From the NCBI GenBank assembly GCA_023078555.1, contig CM041197.1, positions 1,460,501 through 1,524,500 on the forward strand: a DNA stretch of 64,000 nt. The letters run 5' to 3'. The notes beneath the pieces are model-generated. The model was not told the origin of the DNA. It made no database searches and worked only from the letters and a program-made list of their open reading frames with translations. Origin of the DNA: Ulva prolifera (lineage: Eukaryota > Chlorophyta > Ulvophyceae > Ulvales > Ulvaceae). Below are positions 36,301-50,223 of this stretch, one piece after another (the stretch's first letter is position 1; each line of letters begins with the position of its first letter). A program made the position numbers and the translations under genes.

Positions 36301-39300
36301 CCTTGCAGACAAGGCTGCAGCCTTGGAATCGCTAGGCTCGCACGCCCACAAGCTGCAGGAGAAGCTGGATGAAGCTCCGGCTGCTTTCAAAGCCCTTGCA
36401 GAGCTCAAGGAGCTGCGTGTGAAGTACAAGTATGTAGCTGGCTGCACTGACTTGCTGTCATTTGCCCACATCAGTCATTGGCCATGCTCGCTAGAACCTC
36501 GCCGCGGCTTAGAAGAGCTGCTGGTGCATTGCTTAAAGCTGCATTATTACAGTGGTATGTTGGTGGCAGTCCAATGGTAGAGCGGTCGTATCACTGGGTC
36601 GCCACAGTGTGTCAGGTTTACTCTGCTACATTTGCATGTGTCCTGAAGTCAACGCTGACGATGCGAATACTTGGGGAAAGCAGCATTTGCGTGAACTGCA
36701 GGCAAGATGTGGCGTCGCTGAATTCGCAGTTGAAAGTCGCAACAATGAGCAGCAAAGGTGGAGACAAGGCGAAGCAGTTGCTGCAGCGCGAGTTTGAAAA
36801 GCTGCAGAAAAAGCAATCTGAAACTGACGCCAAGCTTCGAGCTGCTGCTGTTGAGAAGCAACAGGTGTGGTTCATATTGAAGTCGATCAGACAGTCCGCG
36901 ACACCAAGCACTGTGATTTGCTGGTGGCGTGGAGAGCATTACAGTATCATGCAATGTCCGTGGTACTGTATCAGTGATTGTGTCTGCCCGACTCCAGAAC
37001 CGCTGTCGTATATGTCAGTCTCACTGTAAACACCCTGTGTCTGGATGTCAGCAGTCTTTTCGGTGCCGGTGTGTATTTGTGTGTCATATCATCAACCGTG
37101 CCCAGGATTGCATGGCGTGAGCACATTGCTGCGGTGTAGCTCGCGTCAGATAAAGCTACCATGGAAAGGAAGATCAAGCAACTAGAGATGCAAGTGGCTA
37201 AGGCCTCAAAGGATGTCGACAAGAAAGAACAAGCTGCCTTGAAAAAGCTAGAGGCTTCTCAGGAGGTGTGAGATCAACCTTGTTGCCTTGCCCCTGGTCT
37301 TCGTGTCCATCTGCACCGTGCACAAGTCAAGAGAGCTTCCTGGTCCTCGCAGATGCTTGACCTGCCCATGATTGCAAATTTTGGCCTGAACGGCTCGTGC
37401 ACAGGATTGCTTTTCACATCTCAATCGCTTGCGCATCAGTGACACACATTGTGGCCAGAGTGGGCCCCGGCATGCTTGGACAGCAGGCTGCTGAGCTCCA
37501 AGATCCAGTTCGCACAGCATGGTGCACATTGAGGCGCGTACATGCCAGATCGGTGCAGCTAGTGCTGCTGACATGTTTGTTGCCGGTTGGTGTTCTGCCT
37601 GTATTGCTGTTCCCATGGACGCGTCAATAACCCCGCCATGATCACTGTGGCCCTTGAGATGGTGACCTGTGATGTAACCATGTCGGAGGTGGTGTGCAGG
37701 TTCTCGCCAAAGCTAGGGAGGACCTGGGCAAGGTCGAGGCGAAGTACGCCAAGGCGCGGGACGAGAACGTGAAGGGCACCGCGGTGGCAGGCATGCTCGA
37801 GAGCCGTGTTGCGACGCTCGAGGAGCAGGGTGAGGAAAGCCAGCGGCTGCTGAAGGAGCGGGAGCGGCAGCTGCAGACCGCGCGGGAGGAGACCACGGCC
37901 ATCGTGGCGGATCACGACAAGCAGCGGTGCGTGCCTGCTTGGGCCGCCGGCACAAAATTTGCAGTGACTTGACTTGCGCCGTCGTTGACGTGCCAACGGT
38001 GGAAACGGCACAGGCCTGAACACCGACTTCTGGCAGCACGGGGATGCACAGCTGGTGCACAGGCTCGCCCTCATCCTGCTGCGCGATTGTGAGGTCGGAT
38101 GGGTGCCATGTTTGCGCATGCGCACTTGGCTGCCAAGGCTGTCAGGCTCTACCAGATAGTGGTTCTGTGTCACCCTGCAGTGGGTGTAGGCCCTGCTGCC
38201 GCAGCACTGGTATGCACTCACAGCAGCATCTTAGTGCACAAGGATACTTTTTCGGGCGTATGGAGTTGACGTGTGTACGTTCGTCAGCTGTGTGCATGTC
38301 CAAGGCCATGAGGCTGGCACTGCTAGATTCGCTGCGGAGACGCGGCGATGTCCGGCACACCGTCGGCGTGGTGCGTAGAGAGTGCAGCAGCATCGCATAT
38401 ACGCATATATGCATGCGTGCACGTCTGACGGATACGGGCTGGGCATCACTGCACACGGCCGGGCGCCGCTGTCTCGTGAACCTCACATACTCGAACAGTT
38501 TCAGTGTTGACATGCACGTTGACACACGCCTGCAGGAAGAAATGGGAGGAGGCCGCGGCGAAGAGCATGGCGGAGGTGGCCCGGCTCACCGCAGGGGTCT
38601 CTGCTGCCGAGGCGCGCGCCGGCGAGCTGACCGCGCAGCTGGACGCATCTCGCACGTACGGTGCCGAATTGTCGACGCAGGCAGAGGACCTCGCGGTGCG
38701 GAAGCGCGAGCTGGAGCATGCGTTGCAGGCGGCCCAGGACTCTGCCAGCACAGAGGCGGCGCTGCGTGCCGAGGCTGAGGTGCGATACCATGATCCCTAG
38801 GCTCAGTGCCAGTACTGCATATGCTAGAGGAAATGTCAACCTACTAGGCATACCCTTGGCGGACCTTGATCACTCCAAAGCGCCGGGACCACATGCCGAA
38901 GGGGGAACCACTTGGAGCTTTGAGCATACGATGCGGCTTCGGCATGGATTGTGTACCGCTGGCCCGTTGCGCATCGTTGTTGCGGGCCGGCCTGTGAGGA
39001 GCTTGAGCCGTCTTGTGGGGTTTGTCAGGACAATGTGGATACGCGGCAGCTAGGTGACAGGACCACTGCTCATGCATGCATATGCGGTGCTCCAAAGCAG
39101 CTTTCCCGCACAGTCGCCGCATTGCACTCTTATCGGACATGGGTGGCACCGGGGGCATAGACATGTGCAGAAGGCGCTCAGCGAAGCGCGCACGTCGCTG
39201 GAGGACTGGCGTGCGAAGGCGGAGGCCCTGCAGCGCGCCTTAGACTCTGAGCATGATGCTGCTGTAGCGGCTGCGCGTGGGCACGCGGCCACCGCGGCTG

Positions 39301-42300
39301 ACCTTCAAGAGCAGTTGCGGGTGCGGTTTGGGTCATCTCGTCAACACGCCTCGTGTATCAAATGTAGCTGTGCCGACGCAGCAGAGACACCAGCCTCAGC
39401 ACCCACTCCCGGGGGTGCTGAGGTGGACATGCCACCCACTCCAAGCACGACCTCCTTGGCAGGGCACACTGCGACGAAGGGGCGAAACTTCCTCTCTACT
39501 GTCCAGTGATGACGTGCTTGCGGCACGGGCGATGGTGGACCGCCGCAACACAGCTCCCGCGCGTCCCTCCCTGCGCAACCCTGGGATGACCTTCAGGCCC
39601 TCCCACCTTGCCTGCGCACCGCGCTGCCACCGCCTGCTACCCAGCTACTTGACCATCAATGATGATGCTGCACCTAGTTCGAACGGCAGATGACCCATAC
39701 ACCTTGGTGCCGCGGTGTCCCTCATGATCCATCTGCCCATGCAGGCGAGGGCGGGCGAAGTCACAGACCTGAAGGCAGCCGCAGCAGCGATGGCTGATAG
39801 TCTCGCAGCGCGGGAGGACGAGCTGGCGACAGCGGTTGCGGAGCGGGATGCTGCACAGGACGAGGCGAAGGAGGCGCACACGCGTGCGGAGGATGCCGGT
39901 GCGGAGCTCGAGACGATCCAGGAGCGGCTGGCAGACGCGACCCAGGCGCTCGCGGAGCGCAAGGCCGAGCTACAGGCAAACGCAAAGGTGATGGCTGTGC
40001 GGGACTCTGAACTGCGCAAGCTGAGGCAGGAGCTCGCGCAGATGAAGGGCCAGGTGCGGCCTGGTGCATGCGCTGCAGTTGAGGCATAGCCATGGCGCTC
40101 GCACATTGGGTTGCAGCGGCACACGTTCAGCTGCGACATCATACTAAGGGTGCTTCTATGGGTCTGATATATTGTACATCGTTATGATTATCATGAGCGT
40201 GATGATGACGATGAATACTATGATGATTTTCGTCAGTCGCCACGGCGTGTTGCGCAGACCACTGCGATGCAAGGCTCGCACGCGGAGCAGGTGCGCGCTG
40301 CGGACGAGGCGCGCACCGTGGCGGTCGCGCAGCTGCGGGAGGCCCGAGACGAGCTGCACGCTGCGAAAAAGACGGCCGCTGACGACTCTGCCGCAGCGAA
40401 GGAGGCCGCCGCGGCGCTGCGGGATGCTCAGGCCGCGGCGGCCCGCACCGAGGCGGCTCGGGAGCACCTGTCTGCAGAGGTCACGCAGCTTGGGGACCAG
40501 GTGCGCTCCGCGCTTGCGGCGTGCTTGATACAGGTGGTTTACAGATTTATGATTGCTTTGCCATGTCCATATGGACATTGACAATGGTGTGCCGCGTGGT
40601 GATGGTGGTGCATGCGGTGGGCAGAAACGCTTGTTGTGCGATGGGGGGCACAGTTTTGTGGGCTCATGTGCGCATCTGTGCCACTGTCCCTGCTAATTGG
40701 TGGCGTACAGCGTAAATGGATTACAGTGAATGTGCTTGCCGCGGCCGCGTATCATCGACACCTGCTCAAAGCAACCAGGGGTTGTGTTGTCGGGGCATTC
40801 TCGCGCTGACAGCCCCACGGCTCCGGAGACACACGCCCGCATCGGCTGGTGTGTGCTGCATACGTGCACACATGTGTGGGTGGCTCCAGCGGCGTGCAAC
40901 AACACGCCACGCGGCTGCAGGTGCAGACGCTCTCGGCGGACTTGCAGTCGCTGCGGGCGCAGCTGGCGGAGGCCCGGTCGGTGGAGGTCGGCCTGCGCAG
41001 CCGCGAGGAGCTGTCGCGCCGGGAGGTCGCGCTGGCGAATGAAGCAGTGGAGGAGCACGTCCGCACCAACGAGACCCTCCAGGTGCAGCTGCCGGGGGCC
41101 CGGTGCCACGTGTGATCTGCCGGCCTGTCACACTCAGCCGGCGTGGTCCGTGTTGGACGGTGTAGGCAATGCTGTGTGCGTGTGAATGCTGGGGGGCGAA
41201 TGCGTGTGCCGTCCACAGCGGGCCTCTTCGCGCGCTGTCGCAAAAGTTTTGGCTATCAGCGATCGCTCTGGGCCACGGTGTGGCGCTGGGGCCGCACAGC
41301 GCTTTTACTTTTTACTTTTACTTTACAGCAGCCCGCGCTGCGTGGTGGCACATCCCAAGTCACAACTTAGCTGTCAACTGCGTCAGATCTCACTGCTGCC
41401 GCACCTCATGTGGCTGTGGCCGTTCAAGGTATCCACACTGACACAGACGCTGGCTGGGGGAGTGGCGCAGCAGTCCACAGGCGCGCTGTCCGTGTTGCTG
41501 GCCTCATGCCCATACGCTCGGCTGGGTTGGTGTGCAGGAGGAGCTGGGCAGAAGTGAGGCAGAGCTGAGGCGGACCAAGGCGGAGCTTGAGATGATGCAG
41601 CTCACAACCCGCCGCTCCGTGGCTGGGACATCGCTGCAGGACACGACTGCAGCAACCGCCACAGACGAGGAGGTGTGATTCTCAGCAGACTTGAATGCAA
41701 TGCGGTTGCTGTTTGCGGCCCGGCGATGCGCAGATGTGCGTACACATGATGGCACGCGTTGAGTGTGGATGGTGTCGGATTGCGCTGTGCACCTGATTGC
41801 ACAACAGCGCTTCAGGCCGCTGGATCATTTAGGGGTTTATTATGTTTGTGTGTGGATGGGCATGGCAGCAGTCGCCTGAACGTGCTTGTTGTAGCTACGT
41901 TGGCAGCATGCCGCTGGTGTGCAGGTCCACATGCTGCGGGTAAACGTTGCGGAGCTGAAGGCGCAGCTCGCTGAGGCGCATGAGCAGCGGGGTGCTATCG
42001 TTGCAAATCTGCAGCGGGCGGAGGCCGACGCACAGCAGCAGGCGGCGACGGCGGCGGCAATGCGTGAGGCGGCGGAGATGTACGAAGACGCCCAGGCCCG
42101 TGTACAGGAGCTGGAGGACTTTAGCGAATATACCGAGAAGGTCAGGCGCCGCTGGAGCTTGCGGACAAGTGATCACATCATATTTGTTAATCAGGTCACA
42201 GTGATGATCATGGCGTGTATTTGCGTCTTACAAATTTCACTTCACATCATTGAAGCAATTCCAAATTGTGCAGCGTTGCAGTTGTGATCCCAAAAAGAGC

Positions 42301-42711
42301 TAATGTGAGTGGTTAAGGGATCCCTTGTGAGTATCCGTGTGTGCGCTGGCTCATGGCTTTGACCATGTGATGATTGACAGTGACGTGGTTGTGTAGGCCA
42401 TGGCAGACATGCAAGAGGCCAATTTAGCACAACGGAAAGAGCTGAAGGAGGCACAGGAGAAGGTGGAGAAGGCAAACCACGATCTGGTGCTGTGGAAGGA
42501 CACGTACCTGATGCAGAAGCAATTGAGCCGCAAGCTGGAGTGCATCCAGGATCGAATGCGGCAGCTACTGAGCAAGGAGCATGGAGTTCCGGAGTCTCAG
42601 TTCACGAAGCTCGCTGACTGGCTCGCTGAGGAATATGACAGACTGTACGTGCGGCGGCAACAGAAGAAAAAGGAAAAGGCTGAGGCCGCAGCCAAGGGTC
42701 AGCCGACGTGA
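30312..42711 (+). CDS. N-terminal-motor kinesin, CENP-E/kinesin-7 type
   Basis: Microtubule motor, probably mitotic. The 24 exons are 30312-30355, 30426-30789, 30875-31096, 31177-31414, 31852-32113, 32250-32355, 32626-32959, 33082-33335, 33613-34155, 34680-34895, 35433-35619, 35806-36041, 36188-36429, 36702-36864, 37140-37265, 37700-37926, 38536-38779, 39171-39320, 39745-40053, 40291-40500, 40921-41082, 41538-41672, 41925-42140, 42397-42711. The frame is intact over 5505 nt (about 1834 residues). Motor motifs: VYVRVRPL, P-loop GQTNSGKT (89-96), [10 protein letters not shown], switch [12 protein letters not shown], switch [43 protein letters not shown] neck coil and about 1400 residues of broken coiled coil follow, ending in a basic KKKEKAEAA tail. 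Exon 4 ends at an apparent GC donor inside the conserved motor. The exon 9 acceptor is one of two possible; 33613 keeps the frame. Confidence 0.92.
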
Positions 42712-44123
42712 GCTTCCAGGCAGAGGCGCAACCTGGCACAGGTTCAGGCGCTGCAGACTCGTATGGTGTAAGGCCCAGCTTGCGTGAGAAGGGTGGTCAG
42801 GTTTCGTGTGGCGGAAGGTTGTGTTGCGGTTGCGAGAGACAGCACAACAAAAGATGTCTTTGATGTTGTGAGCTCTTGATGTTGCCCACTGTGCGAATTC
42901 ATGAAACTGCAGATGGGCAGTGGTGGATGCTTGGATGATTCAATTGTGTTCTAGCTGGCACGACGTTAAGCTGCCAATGATGTTTCTGCTTGATCGTCAG
43001 GATAACTTCTGCCTGTGTATTCACTGGGGCGCTGTGATTGAAAGTTTGAACCGCTGTAATTCTGGTGCAGCTGTCAATATGTTTTTGTTCTGTCCGATCT
43101 GACCGGGGTCCAGCAGATGTGTTGATGCCAGAACTACCTGTCCAAATGACATGGTCCAGGGCCTCCTCCAACTGTCATACACCCTGAGTGGGTGGGACCC
43201 TGCCACATCGCAGATTGCGACCAGGGCTGCTGATTACAGTGCACAATTCCTGAATGGAAACTCGATTTAAAACTGAACAATCACACTGTCGACTAGTTGT
43301 GTGATTGTTTCAACTCCAGTCCTTGGGAGCTGCGTTTGCTCTGCCGCAAGATGATTACACCAATTATGTGGATTGCAGAGCTCTGCAAGAACTTGTAGGG
43401 CTCCTGACGGCTCCATGTCAGCACTTAACACTGATTGAGTCGGTGGCTGCCTTATCGCTGTGGCTATTAAAGTCTCTAATGCACATCACTGTTGTCTTGC
43501 TTCGGTTATATTTGGAAGACATGATGCAGATGGCTTGGCAGCAGCTCCTCTGTCAAGCTGGCACAGAATAGTATTGTTTTGTGCTCCCATTTGGAGATCG
43601 GAGCTGCTGCATGCTTTGTCAGGTCCGCTGTCGGCTCAATTACAGACAGGCCTGTGTAGTATGGCGAAATCATGGAAGTTGTGCGAGCAGATGCCAGCTT
43701 TGTCAGGTCCCTTTGTGCGTCGTTTGAAGGCTACTGTGAAAGGTCGTAGTTGCAGAACAGGTTCATATAATTTGACTGTGAATTGATCACGAGATTCCCA
43801 ATCAAGCCCCAATCAAAACAGCTTCTGTCATCTTTCCTTTAAAACTGGTTCATTGAAATTCGGAAGCCTTAGCGACAACAGCATGCATCCCACTTGCTTC
43901 ATTGCATTCATAGCAGACATCTACAGTCTTGTGTGTTTTTCAATCGGTAGCTCCTACCAGCCTTGATGGGGCGCTGACAATTCTGCCCGCCGGCATCTTG
44001 CAGCTCCATTCTATTGTGCTGCACCTATGAAATGCAGCGGCAAGCTGCAGCAGCTTCACATAGAGTATCCATCATCCCTAGAGTATACCGCAGGCTCGGC
44101 CGGTGTCACGCTGGTGGCGCCGG
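42712..44123. other. Convergent spacer between kinesin and CPSF100
   Basis: About 1.4 kb of lower GC content between two converging 3' ends. It contains an 11-bp inverted repeat around 43276-43306 (aacaatcacac / gtgtgattgtt) and two copies of tttgtcaggtcc near 43616 and 43700. No coding exon was accepted. Confidence 0.5.
42767..42771 (+). terminator. Candidate TGTAA poly(A) signal of the kinesin gene
   Basis: TGTAA 56 nt after the stop codon at 42711, fitting the chlorophyte consensus in position and sequence. Confidence 0.5.
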
Positions 44124-47100
44124 TCACTTGTCAGAGGACGGGATGAGCTGGTACTGCTGGTACACTTCATCGCGGACCTGGTAGAAGAGGCGGCCGAGGG
44201 TGCCCTCGACGACGATGTCATTGTGCGCGTCCTTGTCCTCCTGGCGCACGAGAACGTCCGACTCGCCGACCACCGCACACTCGCCCTCCTGCTCCACCTA
44301 CAGACCCCCGCAACTGACTCCTGAAGCGATTGCTTTGTCGATGATCATGGGCAGGGAGGTTGCACGGCAGAACACCTGAGCATGATGCACACCCAAGACT
44401 CCCCATGATGACAGGAGACTAGACCCAGAATTCGAATTCGCCCGACGCAAGTAGAAACCATTGAACACATTCTCCCTGCTACAGAATGCCTGGTCAGGGA
44501 GTCCCAGGTAGCCTTTTCAGGAGGGACCACGATGATGCCATGTGCCGCCATTACACTTGCAGCTGACACGTCATCGGTGGATTACTGACAGCCTGTCCAC
44601 CGGCTGTGGGGACAGGGACGGGGGGCGAAGGGGGGATAACGCACCGGCACGCCGCGCTGCTTCAGCCGCCGCGTCACCTCCGTCACAAACATGTTTCCGA
44701 GGAACACCCCGGCACTGCTGTGGCCGTCGCGGCGCTCCGGCGGCGGGTCGTCGAGCACGAGCGCCCCGGTGTGCGGGTCCTGGCTGACCACGACGCTGTC
44801 CAGCCACCCGAGGCGGTACGGCGGCCGCACGGACTGCATGCATGCGCTCTGTAGAGGACACTTGCGAGGGTCACAGCAGGTCCGCCGTTGAGGTCGGCCG
44901 CCGGGGAACGACAGGCTTTGATGTGGAATGACTGTAGTACGGGTCGGCATATGTGGTCCCGTTAACTCGGAGTTGTCAATGTCCAATAGGATACGGCTCA
45001 GCAAATTTAGATTTACTTTACTTTACGGGCTGCGAAGGTATCGCCTCGCGAGATACAACAGGAGTTGCAGCATGCATGCGGTGTTTGAGGGCGGTGGCTG
45101 CTGCCAAACGCAGATAGGGCAGCAGCTGCTACTGTCGCTTGCCGGTTTCTGTGACCATCCCAGTACAGGCGCTCTACAGTAGACAGGTGCGCAAGGGCTT
45201 CATCGAAAGAGCTTGCGGCAGCCCTGCGGGCGAGCACACACACCTTTGGTGCGTCTTCGACGCGCTGACTCAGCTCCTGCGTCATCGTCGCGACGTACGC
45301 CGCGGTGCTCGCCATCTTGACGACCTCGCACTGCGCCGGCATGTGGACGTGGCTGAAGCGGCCGCGCAGGGTCGTGTCGAGGAGCGTCTGCAGCGGCGGC
45401 GCTGCCGCGGCCGCGGGGGCGCGGTCGAGGTCGCGCGGCCGCCGCAGCACGACGAGGTTGCGGGGCGCGATGGCCTTGAGCATCGAGAGGAAGGAGCTCT
45501 GCGAGATGAGGCTGCGGAAGTCGAAGGTGCGAACCGCGGCGCGCACAACCAGGTTGCGCACCCTACACACGGTGTGTGAGGTGAAGCCGGCAGCGTAGGG
45601 TGCTCACGGGTCGCGCGTGGTGAGTGAGCCGCGCGGGCGCGGCGATGGTGTGTGCGGCTGAGCGGTTGCGGTCCTTCAGCATGCATGGCCAAGCGTACAA
45701 CTGCAGCGGCAGCGGAACAACAGAGGCGTTTGCGTCACACGTTTGTGTACGTGACCGCAGCACCTGTCGTCCGCAGCATGAGTGCGCGAAATTCACAGGC
45801 ACGCGTACGGTATGGCGCCAGCATGAACAACCCTAGCAGGGGTTCTATCTCGAGATATATCTTGAGATGTATGCAGTGGTGGCGGTGCTCCTGTGCTTGT
45901 TATGCGGCACCTGCGGTACTACCTGCCGGGCCCACATTTCCCGTGCACCACACCCTTGTCAAACGCACACACCCTGGGGGGGGGGGGGGGGGTGCGCACT
46001 CGCGGACGACTTTGGAGGACTGCACGTCCATCATCGGGAGGTCGACGGCGGCGTGCAGCGCGGCGGCGTCCGCCGCGGCGTCCGAGTCCGAGCCTCCGCC
46101 GTCGTCGTCGTGTGCCGCGACGCCGAACGCCGCGACGAGGTCCACCTGCGCCCCGTACTCGTCCACGGGCGGCGGCGCCTCCGCGTACGGGAACATCGGC
46201 GCAACCGCGTCCTGCACAGCACGCAGCATGCATGCCGCAGCACGAACCCACAGTGAGCACAGGGCTCCATGAAGGATACAGAATGGGCCTGCGGGCCACG
46301 CAAGAGCCGGGCTCGGCAGCGATTTTCAGTGGCAGCATGAGTCCTCAGGAGCGACTACATGGTCAATTGAGCTGCTAGCACCGGAGCTCCTTGGCCGCTG
46401 CGTTAACGCGGACACACTGGATCACCGTAGACCCGGCCGCATCGTGCCCCCCACAGCCACTACTGACAACAATGCACATCTGCCGGGGCTCATCGATGGT
46501 GTGTGGGAGCTGCACTCCGAAATCACCAGGGGCCCACACCTCGGGCACTCGGAAGCCATCGATCAACACGCCGTCAAACGCGCCCGACGCGGCGGCGGCG
46601 GGCGGCACGATGCTGCCGACGTCGCCGCCACCGCCGTCAGCGCCGGGCACGTTGACTGCGAGCGTCTGAGCCCCCCCAGCCACGCGCTGCGACACCGCCG
46701 CGGTGTGGCCGCGGCTCGCCGCCAGCAGCGCATCTGCGGCTTCATCTACTGCGTCGGCCATTGTCGCATCGGCGGCGGCCGCGTCGGCGGACGTCCCGGC
46801 GGCCTCCCGCTGTGCTGCTGCCGCCCGTTCCTCTTCCTCTGCCTGCAGCGCAGCACGCCGTGAAGTGAGGACACAGCAGAGCACAAAGCAACCCAAGGCG
46901 AGTCCTGATCTCGACGCATGAATCTCAACGTGGCACGTGAAGAAGTGAGGGTGAGCGAGGGTAGGGATGAGGGGGGCAGGGGAGGCAAGGCGAAGCACAG
47001 GAGGACACTGCGCTGGCGCGAGGGAGGTGTGGTCGCATGCATGCATAGGCTGAACACGCGGCGGCATTTCGCTGGGACAACCACGCATGCCAGCAGGCAG

Positions 47101-49534
47101 CGCAGGCACAGGTGCAGCTCGGGGTCCGTTGTCGTGTCCGTCCGCGGTGCAGTGAGCCGTCACAGCACACAGCACAGAGCACGGGCCACCCGCGCAGCAC
47201 CGGGGTAGCGCGTATGTACGGCGGCTGTGGGCACGCATGCACGCACCAGCCGCCAACACGCAGCCAGGCCCCCCTCCGCACTTGAAACCAAACAAAACCC
47301 CCGCTGTGCGCCTTCAGCCTCAACCGATCAGCACGATCACACTCTCTGCAGATATGCATGCATGGTGCCCACACGCCCGCCGTTGTTTTCACCGCGACAA
47401 GAATCCGAAACGAAATCCACGCAGGCATGTAAGAGATAAAGAGATATGGCGCAGCGCACCTTGACCCGCAGCGCGGCCTCCTCCTCCGCCTTACGGGCGC
47501 GCAGCTCCTCGTCCGTCAGCGGCACCCGCCACGCGACCTCCACCCGCAGCTGCTGCGGCCCCCGGGCCCCCCCGGCCGCCGCGTGGTCCGCGAGCTGTGC
47601 CGCCATCGACCCCGGGGCCCCCCCGCCGAGCGGCAGCAGCAGCGTGTTGGCCGGGTCGCTCGCCCAGCCGCAGTTGACGAAGAGCTCCCGCGCAACGCCG
47701 ACGGAGAGGGAGGCGAGGGGCGCGAGCACGACGAGCTGGCCGTTGTTCGGCAGCGTGTTGAGGGCCTCGACGTGGCTCGTGGCGTGGACGTGCGGCAGCT
47801 CGAACGGGTTGCCTGCGCGGCCCCGCGAGAATTGCTGCATGGGCGCTCCGGGGCGTCAGCTGCATCGGAGCACCTGGCGCGATCGCGAGCACCTGGTGCA
47901 AGATGGTGGGCACTCGTGGGGGACCGAGCATGACGCGCTGCGCTGGCGGTTGGCTCACAGCGCGGAGGACAGATGCTGTGACGCGTTGCCATAACGTGTA
48001 CGCACGGGTCGCCGAGGCGCCTGTAGACACCGGAACGCAGACGCCGAGGTGTGTCCGGAGCAGCGTGCAAGGGCCGGTGCGAAAGGAAGGGATCCCCGCG
48101 GACAGCAATCAGCGCCAGGACGGATGCAACCCAGAAAGAAATCCCCACAGAGAGCACACCTTCTGCACGTTCTCCGACAGGAACTCGAGCTGCGCTCGCG
48201 CCTTTGTCACGACGCTCACCGCGGTTTTCGCGAGGAACACGATCGGGTACGACAGCCCCTTGGCGGCCCAGTGCCGCTCCAGCAGCAGCAGCAGCTCGAG
48301 GACTCGGGCGCTGGTGTCGACCGGGATGAGCACGTGCCCCGTCGGCCGCCGCAGCGCCGCGACGACCGCGGCGCAGAAGTCGGCGCCCTGCGATGCCGGC
48401 GGCTCGGCGCGGCCGATGCAGTCCGCGCCGGTGATGAGCATCGCCGGCCGGTGCAGTTCCTGCAGGCAGCGACGGGTGCGTGTGCAGGTGTGTGCGGTGT
48501 GGAACAAGTAAAGTCGAGCAACGCACATCTGGATTCACATAGCCGTGTGCTCAAGAGGACATCGGGAACTCCAAATGAACGGGATCACATATGCCGAAGA
48601 GGCCATAAGCCATCTGGAAACCACCCTCAGATGGTTTTGCAGGAAGGCAGTCCTGGTTGGCGCCAGGGCGATGGGATGGGGAGCGCCCGCACCGAGTGGA
48701 TAGAGCAGCCGTGCAGGTGCGAGTCGCCCTTCAGGTTGAAGGACACGGCGTAGACAAAGTCTTGGTTCATGATGGTGATGTGCCATACAGCGCCACCAAG
48801 GGAATGGCCAGCTGCATGGGCGGTGACTTGCATTGCTGTGGACGTGTCTTCTGGAGGTGCCTGTTCGTCAGCCATGGCTGCATCCTGTGATGAGCCACCG
48901 GCAGCTGGCAGGCGCTGATCGGGCTTCTTGTCAGAGGGAGGAGAGAAGTTGAGCTGCTGGCCGAAACGAACGCCTTGGATGCTTTCAAACGCTGCATCGA
49001 TGTCGTCAAACGTGAAGGCATCGAACTCTGAGACGTCTTGGCGGCTTGCAAGGAGCTCGTACAGCGCAAGGTGGCCCAGATGCTGCACGGGGAGGGAGCT
49101 ATGTATGCGGTGTGTCTTCAGGCCGAGATGTGCAACAGCGTATGGAAGCGCCCCGATGTGAGCTATGTCCGCATGGCTCAAGAGAACCTGCAGGTTGTCC
49201 AGAAACGAGCTCAGAAAATTTTAGCGGCTTCTGAGTTGGCCATAGACCCTGGGATTGCAAGATCAGCGCGGGCCGGTGCGGGAAAACGCACCAGGTCGAT
49301 GTGAGGCGCAACGATCGCGAGAGGTGCAATGATGCTGACATCGCACGCTTCCGTCCACCCACAATCCAGCAGAATATTGATACCATTGATACACAGCACG
49401 GAGCAGATGCATTCCGTGTCCGTGTCGTGCCCATACAGCGGGAAGAAGAGCACGTCGTTGCTGTCCCGATTCTGAAGCGCCTGCAGCATGGCTGAAGGCG
49501 GCAACATCTTCTCTTCGACATGATCGACTTCCAT
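44124..49534 (-). CDS. CPSF2: CPSF100 (CPSF2), cleavage and polyadenylation factor subunit
   Basis: Catalytically inactive metallo-beta-lactamase/beta-CASP partner of CPSF73 in pre-mRNA 3'-end processing (nucleus). Exons: 49292-49534, 48693-49187, 48160-48459, 47460-47834, 46540-46842, 46000-46211, 45244-45562, 44645-44833, 44124-44297. They sum to 2610 nt in frame (869 residues; the animal and plant proteins are about 740-780). Markers: INILLDCGW, LLSHADIAHIGALPYAV (the active-site HxHxDH of CPSF73 is degenerate, as expected for this subunit), GHSLGGAVWHI, VYAVSFNLKGDSHLHG, the beta-CASP segments GHVLIPVDTSARVLELL and LVVLAPLASLSVG, and the plant-like VLIDGFRVPE with VAPMFPY. It ends with YQVRDEVYQQYQLI. 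Extra residues come from an Ala/acidic insert after the lactamase lobe and a poly-acidic region. The 5' exons are lower in GC than the 3' exons. Intron 6 starts with a long C run on the sense strand. Confidence 0.93.
45976..45992 (+). repeat. 17-base G run in a CPSF100 intron
   Basis: Seventeen G on the plus strand, so a C run on the sense strand of CPSF100, starting about six bases into the intron after the donor at 45999. Confidence 0.95.
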
Positions 49535-50223
49535 ATTGTTGGTATGTCTCAACACCGATGGGCCATGGAAGCTACACTCGCATGCTGCGCCTGCGTGGAC
49601 AGGCCATCGGCCCGAGCGGCGTTATGCACGAGTCACATGTCGATCGCACAGGAAGCAAGCAATCACGGCTATACAGGCACTTCCAGCTATGCAGGTGAGA
49701 TCAGAATTCTGCAGCGTTGGTGAAGCTCGACGACTCACGGCTCAAAACGACCGGTCAGTGTGTTGGGTGAGAGAGCATGTCTGAACATGCACACAGTAAC
49801 AGAGCGCAGAAATTTATGCTGGACGTACCTACATTTTAATCCTCCAAGATTCGTGGTCCTCATCTGCGGTGCATGATGCAAATGGTCATGTATTTGCCTG
49901 GTGACATTGACGTCGGGTGGCTACGGGGTACATGGGATGTTTCACCGCGCTGCAATGGTCTTGGTGCTCTCATCACACACCGCTCTCAGATTGAACAGCC
50001 TGGATTAAATATGGCATAGTTTCATATTCTAACTGCGCCAAGGTTCAATGTCAACATAAATCAGGTCATCTGCACCTCCGTGATGTGCAAGCTCTGCGCT
50101 TGAGCTTCGGATTCAAGTCTCGCCACCCAGGTAGATCACGATTTCTTTCCGTTTCAAAATGATGCTGTCATTACGTTGAAGACCTTCGAAGTGCATGTAC
50201 GTCAGGCGCTGCAAGTCTGACTG

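Noticed and set aside
36560..36640. tRNA-like D-arm sequence (aatggtagagcg)
   Set aside because: No matching acceptor stem and no GGTTCRA T-arm at the right distance. It lies in a kinesin intron.
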